DNA of 64,000 nt from Tenodera sinensis (lineage: Eukaryota > Arthropoda > Insecta > Mantodea > Mantidae), in assembly GCA_030765045.1 (NCBI GenBank), contig CM060964.1, positions 167,050,115 to 167,114,114 on the forward strand, written 5' to 3'. Positions 22,418-35,654 of the stretch are shown here, one piece after another; position 1 is the stretch's first letter; the number at the start of each line of letters is the position of its first letter. A model generated the notes under the pieces. The model made no database searches. It worked only from the letters and a program-made list of their open reading frames with translations, and had not been told where the DNA came from. The translations under genes were made by a program, and so were the position numbers.

Positions 22418-23050
22418 TTGGGATCAACAAACTGGAAATCTTGTTTACCAAGCAGAGACACAATTAAAATTGCTGGTATCACAATGGAAGGATCCAAATT
22501 TAACTGCTGTTTAGTTACAAGTCAAGATGCAGATAAATATTTGCTAGCCTGGGAATGCCTTCTCGCAACATTTGAAGAGAAGCAGACGAAGCTAGTCAGT
22601 GAAGTTGAGTTAGGTGGCATGAAATCAAATCAGTTACTAAGAAAAATGAAAGGTTTAACTGAAACAGGCATTTCAGAAAAGATGTTAAAAACTTTGGACT
22701 TAGATAACCTATCACTGAATATATACAAGAATATAGTGATATCCAGTGAAGAGGTAAACAAGATAGCACAGATGGCAGACCATATATGTAAAATTAGCCA
22801 TGTAGAGGAAGTGCAACCAGTAGTTTCAAGAGTAACAATGCAAAGCTTACTAAGTAACATTGAAGAACTGGAAAGAGAGCTGAAGGAAACCAGACTATTA
22901 CACAGCAGGAATAGGAACTTTTGTCCTCAATCCCAGTTACAGAGTGAGAGCAGGCCAAGATTCACCAGAAATGGTAAACATATTACCATTTCAGGTTTGA
23001 TTCCAAATGCAAGTCAGAAAAATGCACTACAATACAAACTGGAACCATAA
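22418..23050 (+). pseudogene. Ty3/gypsy-type gag fragment
   Basis: A 210-codon open frame resembling the Gag of Ty3/gypsy elements. Residues about 65-110 (MKSNQLLRKMKGLTETGI, then KMLKTLDLDNL) match the conserved capsid segment in which the chain packs around the LLR-M motif. Residues about 115-135 (ISSEEVNKIAQMADHI) match the next helix. Residues about 165-190 (LHSRNRNFCPQ) are the basic linker before where a zinc knuckle should lie; the knuckle and all of pol are missing. The first ~40 residues look rearranged. It is a truncated, inactive copy, unrelated to the gypsy element at 62 kb at the level I can see. Confidence 0.75.
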
Positions 23051-23059
23051 TTATGAGAA

Positions 23060-23600
23060 GTGTGGGACAACATGCTAATGAATCAAAACATAAAGACAGC
23101 TATATGAAAGAAATATTTTATTCTTCCTGCAAATCCGATATACAATATGTTATTATATAGCACATATCAAATGATTCGGAATTTGCTTCAGAGTAAATAC
23201 AGGAAATACAAAGTTCCTTTTATTCAAAGAAAAGTAATTACGGCATCATGTACAAAGTCCCGTAAGTAGTAGGATGTAAGTAATTGTATCTTTAGCTTCA
23301 GGCTTAGGGAATGAGGGGAAAAGTATTTCCAAAATCCTATAAATATTGATGTTAAAATTTATCCCCTGCGAATTAGTCACAGGAACTTTATGCTTCACCA
23401 TACCAAGCAAGATAACTCTACAATAACATGCGAGATTTGCATTTGGGAGATTTGGGGTACCATTCTGGATGACGCTCACTCTGACCCATGGGTTTTTTGT
23501 GATTTTCCTGGGATGGTAGGCAAAAGCTGGGGCAGTTCCTCTTCTGAATTTTATGTATCCTTCATTTCCTTCATTATCATCTGTTCCAGGGCTGTAGGAG
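23060..23600. other. unassigned stretch
   Basis: No supported feature. Two short opposite-strand frames near 23246-23632 show no domain. Confidence 0.4.
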
Positions 23601-23602
23601 CC

Positions 23603-23815
23603 AGAGTTGGTCTGGGTGGCTCAGTTGGTTAGATGTTGGCTTACTGATCCCAAGGTCATGTGTTCAAATTTGGTTCAGACTGATGGTTTAGAAGTGTGCT
23701 TAAAAACGATAGATCCATGTCTTTTACATGCCAGTAGATTTACTGGCATGTAAAAAGAACTCCTGCTGGACAAAATTCCGGCACACCGGGGACACTGATG
23801 TGATCCTGGCAATTG
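23603..23815 (+). mobile_element. tRNA-derived SINE (family S3), second copy
   Basis: The head GGTGGCTCAGTTGGTTAGAT (A box) with a degenerate B box (GTTCAAATTTGG) matches the copy at 20417-20625. The shared body motifs are GCATGTAAAAAGAACTCCTG and GCACACCGG. No target duplication was fixed. Confidence 0.75.
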
Positions 23816-24029
23816 ACAGTGTCATTAAACAACAATATATATGTAGGAGCCAGCAACAATATTCAGCATGTCCTGGCTGGGCAATGGAGGTGCACCCAGT
23901 AAATGTTTTCATTCAGGACTGCTCAGTTAGAGCTTAACTCGATGTGCTCTCCGTCGGGCACCTTTTTGGGGGACTCATATGGGTTACAGACTTGTGAATG
24001 GCCTTGAGTGTCATCAGATGCATTCAAAC

Positions 24030-24160
24030 TGGGAGCATTAGGGACCCCGTCCATGCTTGCACACATTATCATTCAAATCTGTGGCCCAAATGACCTCATT
24101 GATGGGCCCTTAAATACCACTCTCACTCACTCACTCACTCACTCACTCACTCACTCACTC
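24030..24160 (+). repeat. S4-type foldback tail with (TCAC)n
   Basis: GGCCCAAATGACCTCATTG, then GGGCCCTTAAATACC, is followed by about ten TCAC units (24120-24160). The foldback and TTAAA junction match the S4 insertions at 4.7 and 19.2 kb, but the simple-repeat tail differs. Confidence 0.65.
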
Positions 24161-24164
24161 ATCC

Positions 24165-24685
24165 CGATCTGTTTGCCCTTTGGGTCTATCCCCTCATCCC
24201 TCCCTCCCAGAGGTCATAATAGAAACACAAAGGGCTGAATGGCCTAAGTGCAGTGTTTGCCCCAGTTGCAGGGAGCATTTATCTATATCTTTACATTTAC
24301 CTTTTATTCCTTGATCTTTATTTTAAACCATTACAGTTTTAAAAATTTATACAGACTTTGCCCTGGATTCTTATTAAAAAAAAAAAGAAAAATATTAGAA
24401 GCAAAGATTGAAATCATTATATATTCATGCATTCATATATCAAACTTCTAGGGGCATATTTAATGTGTATATTGAATCAGATAGCACTATTTATGGCTGA
24501 ATTAATGCAACCTTATTGCACTTACCATCCTCACATATATTTTTCATGTCCACTTTCAGCATAGGATAATTTGCTAAGATATGCAAGCATATGTATATAC
24601 ACACACTCACAATAAACTAGTTCTTTCGTTCATAAGTACATAATAGTCACAGACATTCACCTTTATCAAAGTAAATAATTCTGTC
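24165..24685. other. unassigned stretch
   Basis: No feature beyond a short A-rich run near 24376. Confidence 0.4.
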
Positions 24686-24909
<224 letters not shown>

Positions 24910-24911
24910 TT

Positions 24912-27424
24912 CTAGTGCCTTGCATCTGGCAATGAAGCCATTAGCATTCGTGCTTTCCAATACTTTTGAGCTGTAGTTTCTTCTGATCTTAATGCTTCAC
25001 AGGTCTTCAAGTGGTCTTCGTTCATTTCTGCTTGATCGTTACACAGGAGACATATTGGTGAGGATGAGATACCCATTCTGTAGAGATGACTTGCTAAGCA
25101 GTCGTGATTTGTCAATAGTCGGAAGGCTGCAACCGCTGTTTTCCTTGGTCTCTGGGGGATTATATCTGGGTTGGAAAGTAGTGTAATCCATTTTTTATCT
25201 TTGGCATTTGTTTCTATTTCTTGTAGGTATGAATGAGAAAGTTTTTTAAAGATCAAGCGTTTTATTGAGGAATATGAGAAATTGAATTTAGATTTTTGTT
25301 TTATTGTTGTGCCTTTCTTTGCAAGTGAGTCTGCAGCTTCATTCCCCATGACTCCACAGTGTGCTGGAATCCATTGGAGATGAACAGTCTTATTAACTTT
25401 TTGGAGTTGTGTTAACATTTTGTAGCATTCTCTAATTTTTGTTGACTTCTTTGTAGTATTTGAACATATTCCTTGAATTGCAGCTTTAGAATCTGAAAGA
25501 ATTACTGCCTTGTTAAATTTATTTAAGGGAAGATTTAATAATTGTCAGAGAGCAATGTGTATAGCCTCTATTTCTCCATCATAATTTGTTGTGTCTCTGT
25601 CAACAGAATGATAAAAGGAAAAATGTGAACACGTAACTCCAGCTCCAGTAAGGTTTTCCTTCGAGGATCCATCAGTATATATGTGCAGCCATTCTTCTAT
25701 GGGATACCTAGTATTGATTGTTTCCAGAGCTAGAAGTTTTTGTATTTCTTTTGGTGTGTCTGATTTACTTATTTCCTCTATTAATTCCAAATTGAAGGTA
25801 GGTTGCAATAATTCCAATGGATTTTCTCTTATAAGTAGATTTTCTCTGGTGTTAGGAATGTTCAATTTGGATTTAATCTGTGTTACCTTTTCTAGGAAAC
25901 TACTATGAGTTTTAAGGATTGAATGGGGGAGGTTCTCTTCTGTCCATTTAGAGTTTGGCAGTCGTAACATTTTCTCGTGTTGGAGCAATGCTTGTTCTTC
26001 TATTTTTGTTGTTATTGATGGGGTCCGTGCTAAGGCAAGCATGGCATCAATAGGTGTGGATTTAACTGCTCCAGTGATTAGGCGAAGAGCCTGATTTTGT
26101 ATTTGTTCAAGTTTATTGATGTTAGCATTTGCTGCTGTTATTAAACCTTCAGAACAGTACAAGAGGTTTGGTTTAACATACATTTTGTATGTTGTGTTAA
26201 GGACTCTCCTTGAGCAGCCCCATTTAGCACCAGCTAACCTTTTCAGGATTTGCAGTTTCTTTTCAACCTTTTCTGAGATGTTTGTTATATGTTTTTTTCC
26301 AACTTAGCTTTCTGTCGAAAGTGATGCCTAAGTATTTGGCATCATCAACTGCTTTGAGTGGTTTACTATTATAATTTATGTTAATATTAACTGGTTTGTA
26401 TTTTAGTGTAAATAATTCATAATTTGTTTTTTCCACATTGATAGTCATGAGGTTTTTGGAGCTCCATTCATGTACTTTGTTTAGGGCTGTTTCCATTCTG
26501 TCTTTAATTAATTCAGGTTTTTTTGGAGAGCCTGAAGTCCAAATGACTATATCGTCAGCAAATAAAGCAATTTTGGTTTCTAAAGTTTTTATTATTGATG
26601 GAAGGTCATTTATATATATGTTAAAGAGTGTTGTGCTCAGAACAGCACCTTGTGGAAGTCCTCTGTGTGTTTGTTTATATTTGGAAATGTATGTATTATA
26701 TTTTATGGTACAAAATCTTTGTGAAATAAACTGAGTTATCCATTTAAGCATGTTACTTTTCACACCTATTGATTGCAACTTCTCAATTAATTTGTTTCTC
26801 CAGACTGAGTCATATGCTGATTTAAAATCAATGAATACTGCCAAAGTATCCTCCTTTCTATTGAAAGCTTCCTTGATGTCTTGGCTTAGTAGGAGTACAT
26901 TTTCACTTGTACTATGATTCTGTCTGAAGCCGGTCTGTGAACTATTAATTAAGTTGTAATATTCTAGGAACCAGTTAAGTCTAGATGCCACCATTCTTTC
27001 CATCACTTTTGCAATAACACTGGTCAAAGATATTGGTCTGAAACTATTAATATTGTTTGAAGGTTTGTTTTTCTTTAAAATCGGGATGATAATGGCTTTT
27101 TTCCAGTCGGAAGGTACAGTCATTCTCCAACACGTGTTATGCAGTTTAAGTAGGATTTCTTTTCCTTTCATGCCAAGGTGTTTAATAAACTCTGGGTGGA
27201 TCTTGTCAGGTCCTGGAGATTTTTTGTTCTGTAATTGTTCTATTGCTAAATCCAGTTCTGTTTCGTTAAAATCCTGAATAAAAATATCATTTCGTATACC
27301 TTTTGGCTTATTAGTTTCTCTGATAGTTTTTTGGATAGCCTTATCTTGTTTTTTATACGCTTGGGTATTCTTTGTGACTGAGCATAAAACTTGTTAAGGG
27401 ATTCTGCTATTTCCCTATCTGTAG
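24912..27424 (-). mobile_element. LINE with RT and RNase H, (CAA)n tail, 5' truncated
   Basis: Minus-strand ORF2 of an RNase H-bearing non-LTR element (I/Jockey-related). The reverse transcriptase (27300-26263) shows SFRPISLTSVIAKVMERMV, VFIDFKSAYDSVW, GLPQGAVLS and LFADDIVIW. RNase H (about 25720-25330) shows HIYTDGSS, an EIEAI glutamate and IPAHCGVMGNEAAD. A C-terminal knuckle reads CLLCNDQAEMNEDHLKTC. Only about two frameshifts (near 27300 and 26290) and one TGA (25545-25547) interrupt it, so it is relatively young. The stop codon TAG at 24912-24914 is separated by only a few bases from the (CAA)n tail, so there is practically no 3' UTR. The 5' side ends at the (ATC)n block; ORF1 and the endonuclease are missing. 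Confidence 0.92.
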
Positions 27425-27757
<333 letters not shown>

Positions 27758-27903
27758 AATTATGCCAACAAACTCTCCACCTCTTAAAAATTCTATGTAT
27801 GTTGCATAATTCTACAAACAATATTAGGAAAAACAAATGAGAAGTCACAACTTACAATAACTAATATTTTGTGTTGCATAAATGTTGTCTTGTTACTAAT
27901 AAC

Positions 27904-29923
27904 TAGGGAGCGGATTTTATGTGCTAAAAAACTGTAAAATATTTTATTTTTTATGTAGGAAAAATACGCAAATATGCATAAAAAATGCAAAAATATTTTG
28001 TTTCAATACTACAAAACTCCAAATACTTATGCTAAAAAATCACTCACCAATCATGCTGAGGCAGTGCGGGATTGAAACAGCTCGCTGTTGCAGTGAACCA
28101 CGAACACTTTCTCCAAGTTTTCCATCACAAACCGATGTCGGTTGTCTCGAAACAATGCACGATACTGCGAGAAAGACCTTTCAACATCACAAGATGATAG
28201 TCTTGCATATTTCATCAAAGGAATGTCACTTGTACACACATTTTCAATTTCACCGTCTACTTACCCTTCCAAAACCTTGGCAATTTTACACATAGTATGA
28301 AATCCACCATTTTTTTCAATCACACTTTTAAATTTCTGTTTAATAGCTTCCACTTTTGGACCTTCGAGTGAATTAATTTTTTTCTCAATGTCATACACTT
28401 CATTAACTGTTTCAGTTAACAAGCTGGTTGATGTTTCTAATTTTTTTATAGAAAGAAACAAGAAACTCAAATTTGCAGATATGTAAGACAATTCATTTTT
28501 CAATGTAATGTCGTTGAGTAAGTTCTGAAGAATTTCAATTGAAGAAGCATCACCCTTATTTAGTTCATCAATCACTGATTTAAAATTTTCAAAATTGTTT
28601 GCATAATACACAGCTGCTTCCAACCATGTCCCCCAACGAGTAACTATGGGTCTAGGTGGAAGTGCAACATCTGGATTTTTGGTTCTGAATAAATCAATTC
28701 TTGTTGGCACTTTCACAAACACCTTTTTGCCATTTGAGATCAATTTGTCCACTTTAGGAGACAATGTACGTATCTGCCCACATACTCTGTGTAAACCATG
28801 TACTATACAAGTTACGTGTATCATGTGTGGGAAGCTTACAGAAAGACCTTCAGCTGCTTTCTTCATATATGGAGCAGCATCTGTGAGTAAGAGTAAAACA
28901 CTATCAAATTTCACCCCATTCGGCCATAACAACTGCAGAGATTCATTGAATAAGCGAGCCACTATTACATGATTCGATGCTGATATTTCTTTGCATGCTA
29001 ACAGAAAACGCCGCTTGGAAGCTGTTTCATTATTTTCTAGCACACCTACCACAACATTTCCCACTTTTCTACCGCTAGAGTCTGGTGATTCATCAATGCT
29101 TACCCATATCTTTTTATTTTCACATTCTGCTCTGATTCTTCTTAGAATGTCTTCATAACAGGCAGGCACATACAGTTTTCTTAGTGTTGATTCTTCTGGT
29201 GTTTGAAACTTTGCGTATTTCGTAAGAAAATTTCTGAGCTCCGGACTTTTCAATTTGTATAAAGGAATATCACACGAAAGAAAAGTTTTGCATAAATCTG
29301 CATAATATTCGGAACATTTTGAAACTAGAGTATGTGAAGTCTCTGAAGAGGAAGTTGCTTCGCCTAAAAGAACCTGTCTAGAACTTGTATGTGAAGTGGC
29401 AATTCTATGTTTATTACCTGCTAAATGCTGCAAGATTTGCAATCGCTGGTCTGCATTTACTGCTTTCCCACATTTTTGGCAGAATAGAATTCTTCCATCA
29501 CTCATAAGGATGCCACTGAATTCAGCAACATTTTGTTACAAACGAGAGTGAACACTCGACTTTACTTTCGGCATCATATAAAAAATCACTTCACTTCAGA
29601 ACCCATACTGTATAAACGCTCTGCTTTACAAGACTCAGGCAGTGATTGAAGATCGTTGCGTACCTTGCGTCAGCCATCCACATCATAAAATAAGGGATTC
29701 CCCTTTCAGATAGCGAGGCAGCACGTATAGTGGATGTCATTCACTACGCAGCACGTTTGCGAATGAAGTTCATTCAAATTGTGTTATCATAATACGCACG
29801 GCATTTTTTGTTAAATTTAAACATTATAACAAAGAAAAATGACAAATTATGTGTTTTTAGCAGAAAAGTGACAAATTATGTGTTTTTAACAAAATATTTA
29901 TTTACATAAAAATCCGCTCCCTA
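27904..29923 (-). mobile_element. near-intact hAT DNA transposon with TIRs and TSD
   Basis: A 2020-bp element flanked by the perfect 8-bp duplication CTAATAAC at 27896-27903 and 29924-29931. The ends are inverted repeats, TAGGGAGCGGATTTT, identical over 15 bp and continuing with one gap. Near the right end a subterminal block (ACAAATTATGTGTTTTTA) is repeated (about 29839 and 29869). The single gene lies on the minus strand (29577-28051). The complete ends, perfect duplication and long open frame mark it as among the youngest DNA transposons in the window. Confidence 0.96.
28051..29577 (-). pseudogene. hAT transposase, two nonsense codons
   Basis: Transposase that cuts and pastes the surrounding hAT element. 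From the first ATG at 29577 one frame runs to 28051 (508 codons), broken only by TAA at 29536-29538 (codon 14) and TAA at 28261-28263. The longest open part starts at the internal ATG at 29505. In that numbering, residues 9-33 form a BED-like zinc finger (C-X2-C-X14-H-X5-H, beginning CQKCGKAV). D138 (WVSIDES) and D209 (LLTDAAPYM) are the likely first two catalytic acids. C233/H236 (CIVH) and W291 (TRWGTW) are typical hAT landmarks. After the second stop, SSCDVERSFSQYRALF is the C-terminal dimerisation motif. The pattern resembles the hAT group related to CGGBP1. Readthrough or reading error could restore it; as given it is inactive. Confidence 0.9.
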
Positions 29924-29931
29924 CTAATAAC

Positions 29932-30589
29932 ATTAACTAATTTCTACAGGAAAATTCTAAAACCTACAAACACATCATAACTATGTCAGTGTCATCAACA
30001 ATACTGGTCAAAATTTGCAACATTGGCAGTAAGCAATGTATGTCATACCATATTTACTTCATGCTGATAATCACACACATTTTAGCATTATAGTGACTAC
30101 ATGCTTGTCAAGTGCTTCAATTTGATCCTCTGAAAATGGGTGATGAGCATAGGAAAATTGTTAATCATTTTGTCCTTTCTTAATGATTCACAGAGCTCTT
30201 AACAAGTAGATGCAAAGCAATGCTAACCAATGAGATCAACTAAACCCATACTTAAAGCCTTCAGTTTGCATTTATATAAGCCAAACACTTGCAGCAAATG
30301 AAATGGCAGGAGCTTATATAATATTTACAAATGGAATAAAACTTCTTAGTTATGTAGAATGCATCATATATGAAACAAAAAACAAACTCTTGACAGTGAA
30401 GCAATACAAACATAACAAATGTGATAAATTTTCATAATAAAACTTCACTTATCTTGTGTTATAATTATAAATTCTGCACAACCAGTTTTGCAATATCATT
30501 TATTACATCTTCAACTATTTTTTATGTTTGTTTATTGTTACTGCCACTAAGCTTTAATACAGAATTTATTCATTAAAAGGTTGAGCAAT
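29932..30589. other. unassigned stretch
   Basis: AT-rich, no supported feature. Confidence 0.4.
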
Positions 30590-31085
30590 TTAAATATCAA
30601 AAGATTGTAAAAGATGTATCTACTCTTAAGAAAATAAAAGATAATTGCATTTTTAAAAAATGTACTTATCCACGTGCCAATAAAAAATTTCCAAGAAATT
30701 TTAAAGAACATGGCATATTTGTTTCTCAAAATAAATATACTTTAAAAAATTTGCTAAGTTTTTCTAAAAAAGATAAAATTTTAAATAATAAAATATTTGG
30801 CATTTATCAATTTAGTTGTATGGATTATGACAGGGTTTAAATTGGTAAGATCAAATGCCATTTGGAAACCAGAATAAAATAATATTTTATAAGTATTAAA
30901 TATAAGTCGATTGATAAATCAGATGTAACAGATTAGTTTTGGTCATTTAATCATGAAATAAATCAAGAGGTTAAATTATTAAAGCATTTAAATGGACCCA
31001 TAGATTTAATGGCATGAAAAAAAATATTTATTTGGAAGAATAAAGATTGCATAGTGAATTTTGAAGCACAGCCAATCGATTCTGC
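30590..31085 (+). pseudogene. Penelope-like GIY-YIG endonuclease relic
   Basis: Decayed plus-strand fragment of the C-terminal part of a Penelope-like ORF. About 30600-30830 is the linker after the reverse transcriptase. Near 30800-30835 GIYQFSCMDYDRV, with a damaged YIG (now an in-frame stop, then IGK), marks the GIY-YIG nuclease start. Near 30920-30960 DKSDVTD matches the conserved DKS-VA-H motif. Near 31010-31060 IFIWKNKDCIVNFEAQP matches the end of the protein. The strongly A-rich composition and in-frame stops make it old. It is a different lineage from the 37.5-kb copy. Confidence 0.75.
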
Positions 31086-31202
31086 CAATAAATTCGTTTT
31101 ACTTCCAGTAGATGGCGATGCAATGACAAGTGATCCATCACCTAGCAGCGGTAAACATAATAACAAACAAACAGTAAAAAAGTAGTTGAAGATTCAATAA
31201 AT

Positions 31203-31872
31203 TGTTGTTGTTAGCTAATGCTGGATTTCTGACAATGAAGTCATTAATCCTCTTGCTCTCCAATATTTTTCACTGATGGATGGGGTGTTAGAAATGGCCG
31301 GGCATATTTGAAGGTGGTCTTGGTCCATTTCCTCTTCTACTAATATAATGTTTTGGTTCTCAAGAAGCAGTCCCCACCCGGAGATCCGAATGGGGGACTA
31401 TTTTAACTCTGGAACATTTTACCCCTCGAGTCATATTTCATAAATATTGAAGAGATTTAGCAGTAGTAGTAACCGCTTTTTAAAGAGCACCATATTTTTA
31501 TGTTTTGGTGGTTACATCGCTCTCTCACAACCCCCAGAATGTCTGGAGGACCACACCTGTTGTTGGTTTACGGATCTCACCGACCTGACCGGGAGAATTG
31601 TCAAAGTAAATTCACTGACCATATCCTCTGATTACCAATCAGAGGACGTATTACATGCCATGATAGGTCAGCATGTTAGGGGTTAAGGTTTTATAGACAA
31701 ATGGAGAGGTTAGAAAAATAAAGACTCTCTAGCCCTCAGGAACCCTAATAGCATCGGGGTCGGAAGAGAACAAGAGATGACCAAGATAAGGTCAGATAGA
31801 AAAGCTACAGTGAGGAGCAAAACACCAGTAAGTGGAAGTAATGTTCTGCTCAGCTTGGGTACCTTGTGGTTG
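31203..31872. mobile_element. LINE-derived insertion with inverted 5' half (copy A)
   Basis: A 3' fragment of the (CAA)n LINE family lies on the minus strand at 31203-31340. It shows the stop codon followed by the tail, seen here as TTGTTGTTG. It is joined to a plus-strand segment (about 31341-31870) that matches the 5' part of copy B at 46.1-46.7 kb. The whole is flanked by AGAT(T/G)CAATAAAT (31190-31202 and 31873-31885), one mismatch in 13. Head-to-head halves inside one duplication are the signature of twin priming. The segment holds CCTCTGATT-ACC-AATCAGAGG, a perfect 9-bp hairpin (31625-31645). A 79-codon frame at 31447-31686 has no known domain. Confidence 0.75.
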
Positions 31873-31885
31873 AGATGCAATAAAT

Positions 31886-32489
31886 GGTATTGCAAATTTA
31901 GCCCTGCATGGTTTATAATTATAATGCAAGATAAGTGAAGTTTTGTTACAGATATTTATTATATACATTATACGTAATATATTCTTAGTAAACCTGACTG
32001 GAAGCAAAAATTTATGAAGCATGCTTCCATTACTGCATTTCTTTTACATCAGTAATATTCACAAGTTTTATGGGGCAGAATGCTCAACATTTCATTTTTG
32101 TTTCAAGCCATGTTGTCAATTGGCTTTTAGTTTCAACATACAAGTGATGCTCTGCTTATAGAAAAACGTATTATTTACTTGGAATTTCTAGTATTAGAGA
32201 TGATTCTGCAACAAATATTAATATTACTAATATAAATAATGTTTCATGAAATTTGTAACTTCTCTTTAAACCATTATACGACTATTATTTTACAAGCTAC
32301 AAATTAGAAGTAATGTTACAAATAAAAGTAGTTTGTACTTTATTATGCAACAGGTCCCTGCACTTTTATTTTGATTTTAGCTGAAGCTTTAGCATTATAC
32401 ATTAAAAGCATTATGATGGCAAATCTAAACACTATAGAATTCTGATACATTTAACTTAAAATACTGTAGCTCACCACGTTTCCCTTTTG
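31886..32489. other. unassigned stretch
   Basis: AT-rich, no supported feature. Confidence 0.4.
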
Positions 32490-32885
32490 ATAGGAGGCCT
32501 TTGCCCTTCATGGGACATTTTGGGCTATTTTCATTTTCATTTTCACTTTATGGTTCTGCTGCCTCCTTTATTATTTGTTGATGATAGTGGTCTTGGTGAA
32601 ATCTTCCTACATGGCACATTGGAGCTCTTCATTAAGGAGGTGCAAGATAACACTTGTCATTTTCCACTTCAGCACTTTACTGAATTGTAAGGTGTTAATG
32701 GGGATGGGAATGTGGTTGAACATCATAATGGATTGAATAGCAGGATGAACTGAAGTACCTAGGGCAGATTGTCCAGTATCCTACATTTAATATAAATCTG
32801 ATTTATAATTGCTGGAAGTGAACTCAGGTTACTTTGGTGGGAGGCCAGCAGTCTATTTTCTTGACCAGTCACCCACTCTTACTAT
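32490..32885 (-). repeat. possible old tRNA-related SINE
   Basis: On the minus strand, TGACTGGTCAAGAAAATAGA, then GAGTTCACTTCC (about 32810-32875), resembles an A box and B box. The far end carries GCCCTTCATGGG, similar to the S1 SINE. No duplication was found. Confidence 0.35.
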
Positions 32886-32889
32886 TTTC

Positions 32890-35640
32890 CACGATGAAAT
32901 ATTTTTCCTAAAATGTTACTACTATCATAATATTGAAGTTCGGTGTCCTAAACAGGTGTCAAGCACCTAAGAGTCCACTTCAAGGAATAGAATGATCTCT
33001 GCAATGCCTGAATCACTTTTTTCACTGCTAGACCATATCTGTCATGATAAAGCTGTCCATATTAGTCTCCTACAACCTCAAAAACAGCCTTACATGTGTC
33101 TTTATCATTCAAATTTGGAATCTCCACTTTAGATGCACTACCCAGAAAATATCTACTATAAGCTTTAATATGTGCCTTATACCTACAAAAGAAGGAATCT
33201 ATATCTATGGAAACAGTCACTGACATTCCATCATTTTATCACTTAAGGCTCTCCAAATATTCCTCCTAGCAATGGTGTGCATCTAGATCATTTGCACCTA
33301 ATTAGCCTGATTTTATATATGTTGAGATTCGCTGGCGCCCCAGAATCCCCCATCACAGATATAGAGAGCGAGGGTTGGGAGGGGGAAAGAGGGAGAGAGA
33401 TCTTAATTTTACCTAATGTGTTACCTAGGTTTTTCTCTAGGAAAAGTGCAAAATCTCACTAGAATGTATGGTTTTCATCAAGTTGTATTATCAATTTCTG
33501 AAATATTTTGTGCCTTATATTTAAATTTTTCTATTTAAGCAGTATGTTTGAGCACAAAGAAGCCACCCTAGCATTTCTTGATTCATAAATGCTTTCTATC
33601 CTATTCCCCTGTGTAAAGCAGATTGTATATTAATGTGGCATTTACCTTATTGAAACATTTCTATGCAGATATTTATTATGAAAGACATGAGATGGCCTAT
33701 AAAACAAGCTTTTAATGTATCAGTAATCTGCAAAATTGGTATAAAATATAATAGGTACGAAAGGTCATGTGATTATTTTACATCAGATTTGTAAATTTCC
33801 GTAACACTGATCACAAAAATCTTTCAAGATATTCTGGTAAAATGACTTGAATACTCCTAGTTTGGATACCTATCATCTAACACACCAAGGTTTATTGTTT
33901 AATGTACTGAGTTTCCCTGAAATTTAACCACAACGTACACAGCTTCTTCTTTAGCCATTGATCTATAGTCAGATGCTCTTAATAGACACAAGATTTTATA
34001 ACTACAAGCTTTAGGTTGTTTTATATTGTACATATTTGGTTAATATAAGACTATTATACAATTTGGCATGTGAGCCAAGAACAAAGTTGCACATGTTAAA
34101 TCATCAAATTTAATTTATTCCCTCTTCTCCAAGTGATATAAAGGGTCTTAATGAATGTTAGTGGTGCATATCTGGGCCCTGTACAGAATGTTGCACTAAA
34201 TTGATAACTGAAATTATTGGTTTAATGTGATAAACTGATTGTAATCAGTTTTAGTTTATTTGCTAGTGAATTTCATAATGCCAAACAAAGACAGACTAGA
34301 CATAATAAAATACAGATGTTAAAATATGTAACATTAATAAGCAATATTTGTAATTGTTGTTCACATGGAGAAGAAAGAACAAATAATTTAATATATGAAG
34401 AAGAGCTTATATGTCATTGATGTTTAAGGACAAAAACTTCTGTTTGGCATTAATAAATTTGCTTTATACGGATACAGATGTAGTTAGTGGTGCTGTTCAA
34501 GGTATACGTATGTTATTATTGTAAATATTTCAAACCATATAGTAATTATTTGCATTTTATAATACTTGGCAGCTGTGTACCAAAATGCAAGGACTATATC
34601 CATTGCAGTAGTATTTTACAATTTCACTATTTGTTCTGTTTTATTTGAGCTGGAATCCAACGTAGAAATGATGCCATGCAACTGAATGATCACTCATCCA
34701 AAGCATATTCGAAATAATAACATACCGTGGTGCATTAAATGTATAGTGGCATCATTTATTAAGTACTTCCATGAGTTTTACATAAATTGATACCAGTCTG
34801 TGATAATCATATGAAACTTTTATGTATAGCAAATTGGTTTTCACTTTCTTAATTACAGTAAAAAAAAAAAAAAGGATAACTGTTACTAAAAATATTCGTT
34901 ATCTATTATTTAATTTGTTATTTTAATTTAAATTCTTAAGTGTACCATGGATATTACAAATGCATTATTCTTGTATAATGCAGTGATATGCAGGAATATT
35001 TTCAATTACTTTTCAGATTTTCTCTATTGTAATTTCAGTATTATTCAGTTGATCAAATGAAAGTATTTGTTTATATCTTATATAAAACAATGAACAGTAT
35101 TCAAAAGTGTACAGTTTTTGAATAGATAATGATTTTATATATTGTGAATCATGAATAATGTATCTTGTATACCAGCCTTTCTTTGATTGTCATTTAAACA
35201 TTTCAATAGTGGTATTATACAATGTAGTGCATTTTAAGTGCATTATTAATACTTTCATCAAAGATTGCATATTATACAATACCAAAAGTTTGTTTAAACA
35301 TAAATTAAGTTTAAATGCATGCATGTTCATTCATTATACAATTAATATCACCTGCACAACTTATCCTGTGTTGATATCTATCGAACTATGAAGCTATAAT
35401 CAGATTAACACTCCTAGTTTAGAAGATTTTGTCTGGTATCATTATTTAAAGCCTCATAAGCAGATGCAGGAAGTAAAATGAGTTCATTTCAAGTAGCAAT
35501 ATGTAATGACATTAAACAATTGCACATACATATGGATTAGGAAGGGAAGAGAGTTTTAGCATCATGGCCAGGCTATGCAGATTGTGTTAGGAGGGAGGAA
35601 TGAGGCAAAAGTGTGTGAAGGGTAGTAAAATATTATGGTG
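32890..35640. other. unassigned AT-rich stretch
   Basis: About 2.75 kb without coding evidence or transposon boundary. It is strongly AT-rich, with one poly-A run at 34860. It could be intronic or intergenic host sequence. Confidence 0.4.
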
Positions 35641-35654
35641 GCAAACAGCTGAGC

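Noticed and set aside
24120..24160. CRISPR-like or regulatory array
   Set aside because: It is a simple (TCAC)n microsatellite; no spacer structure exists anywhere in the window.
28228..28275. Intron in the hAT gene because the TAA at 28261 lies in GGTAAGT, a perfect 5' splice consensus
   Set aside because: The coding frame resumes directly after the stop with conserved residues, so an intron would remove real protein, and no acceptor with a polypyrimidine tract is near.
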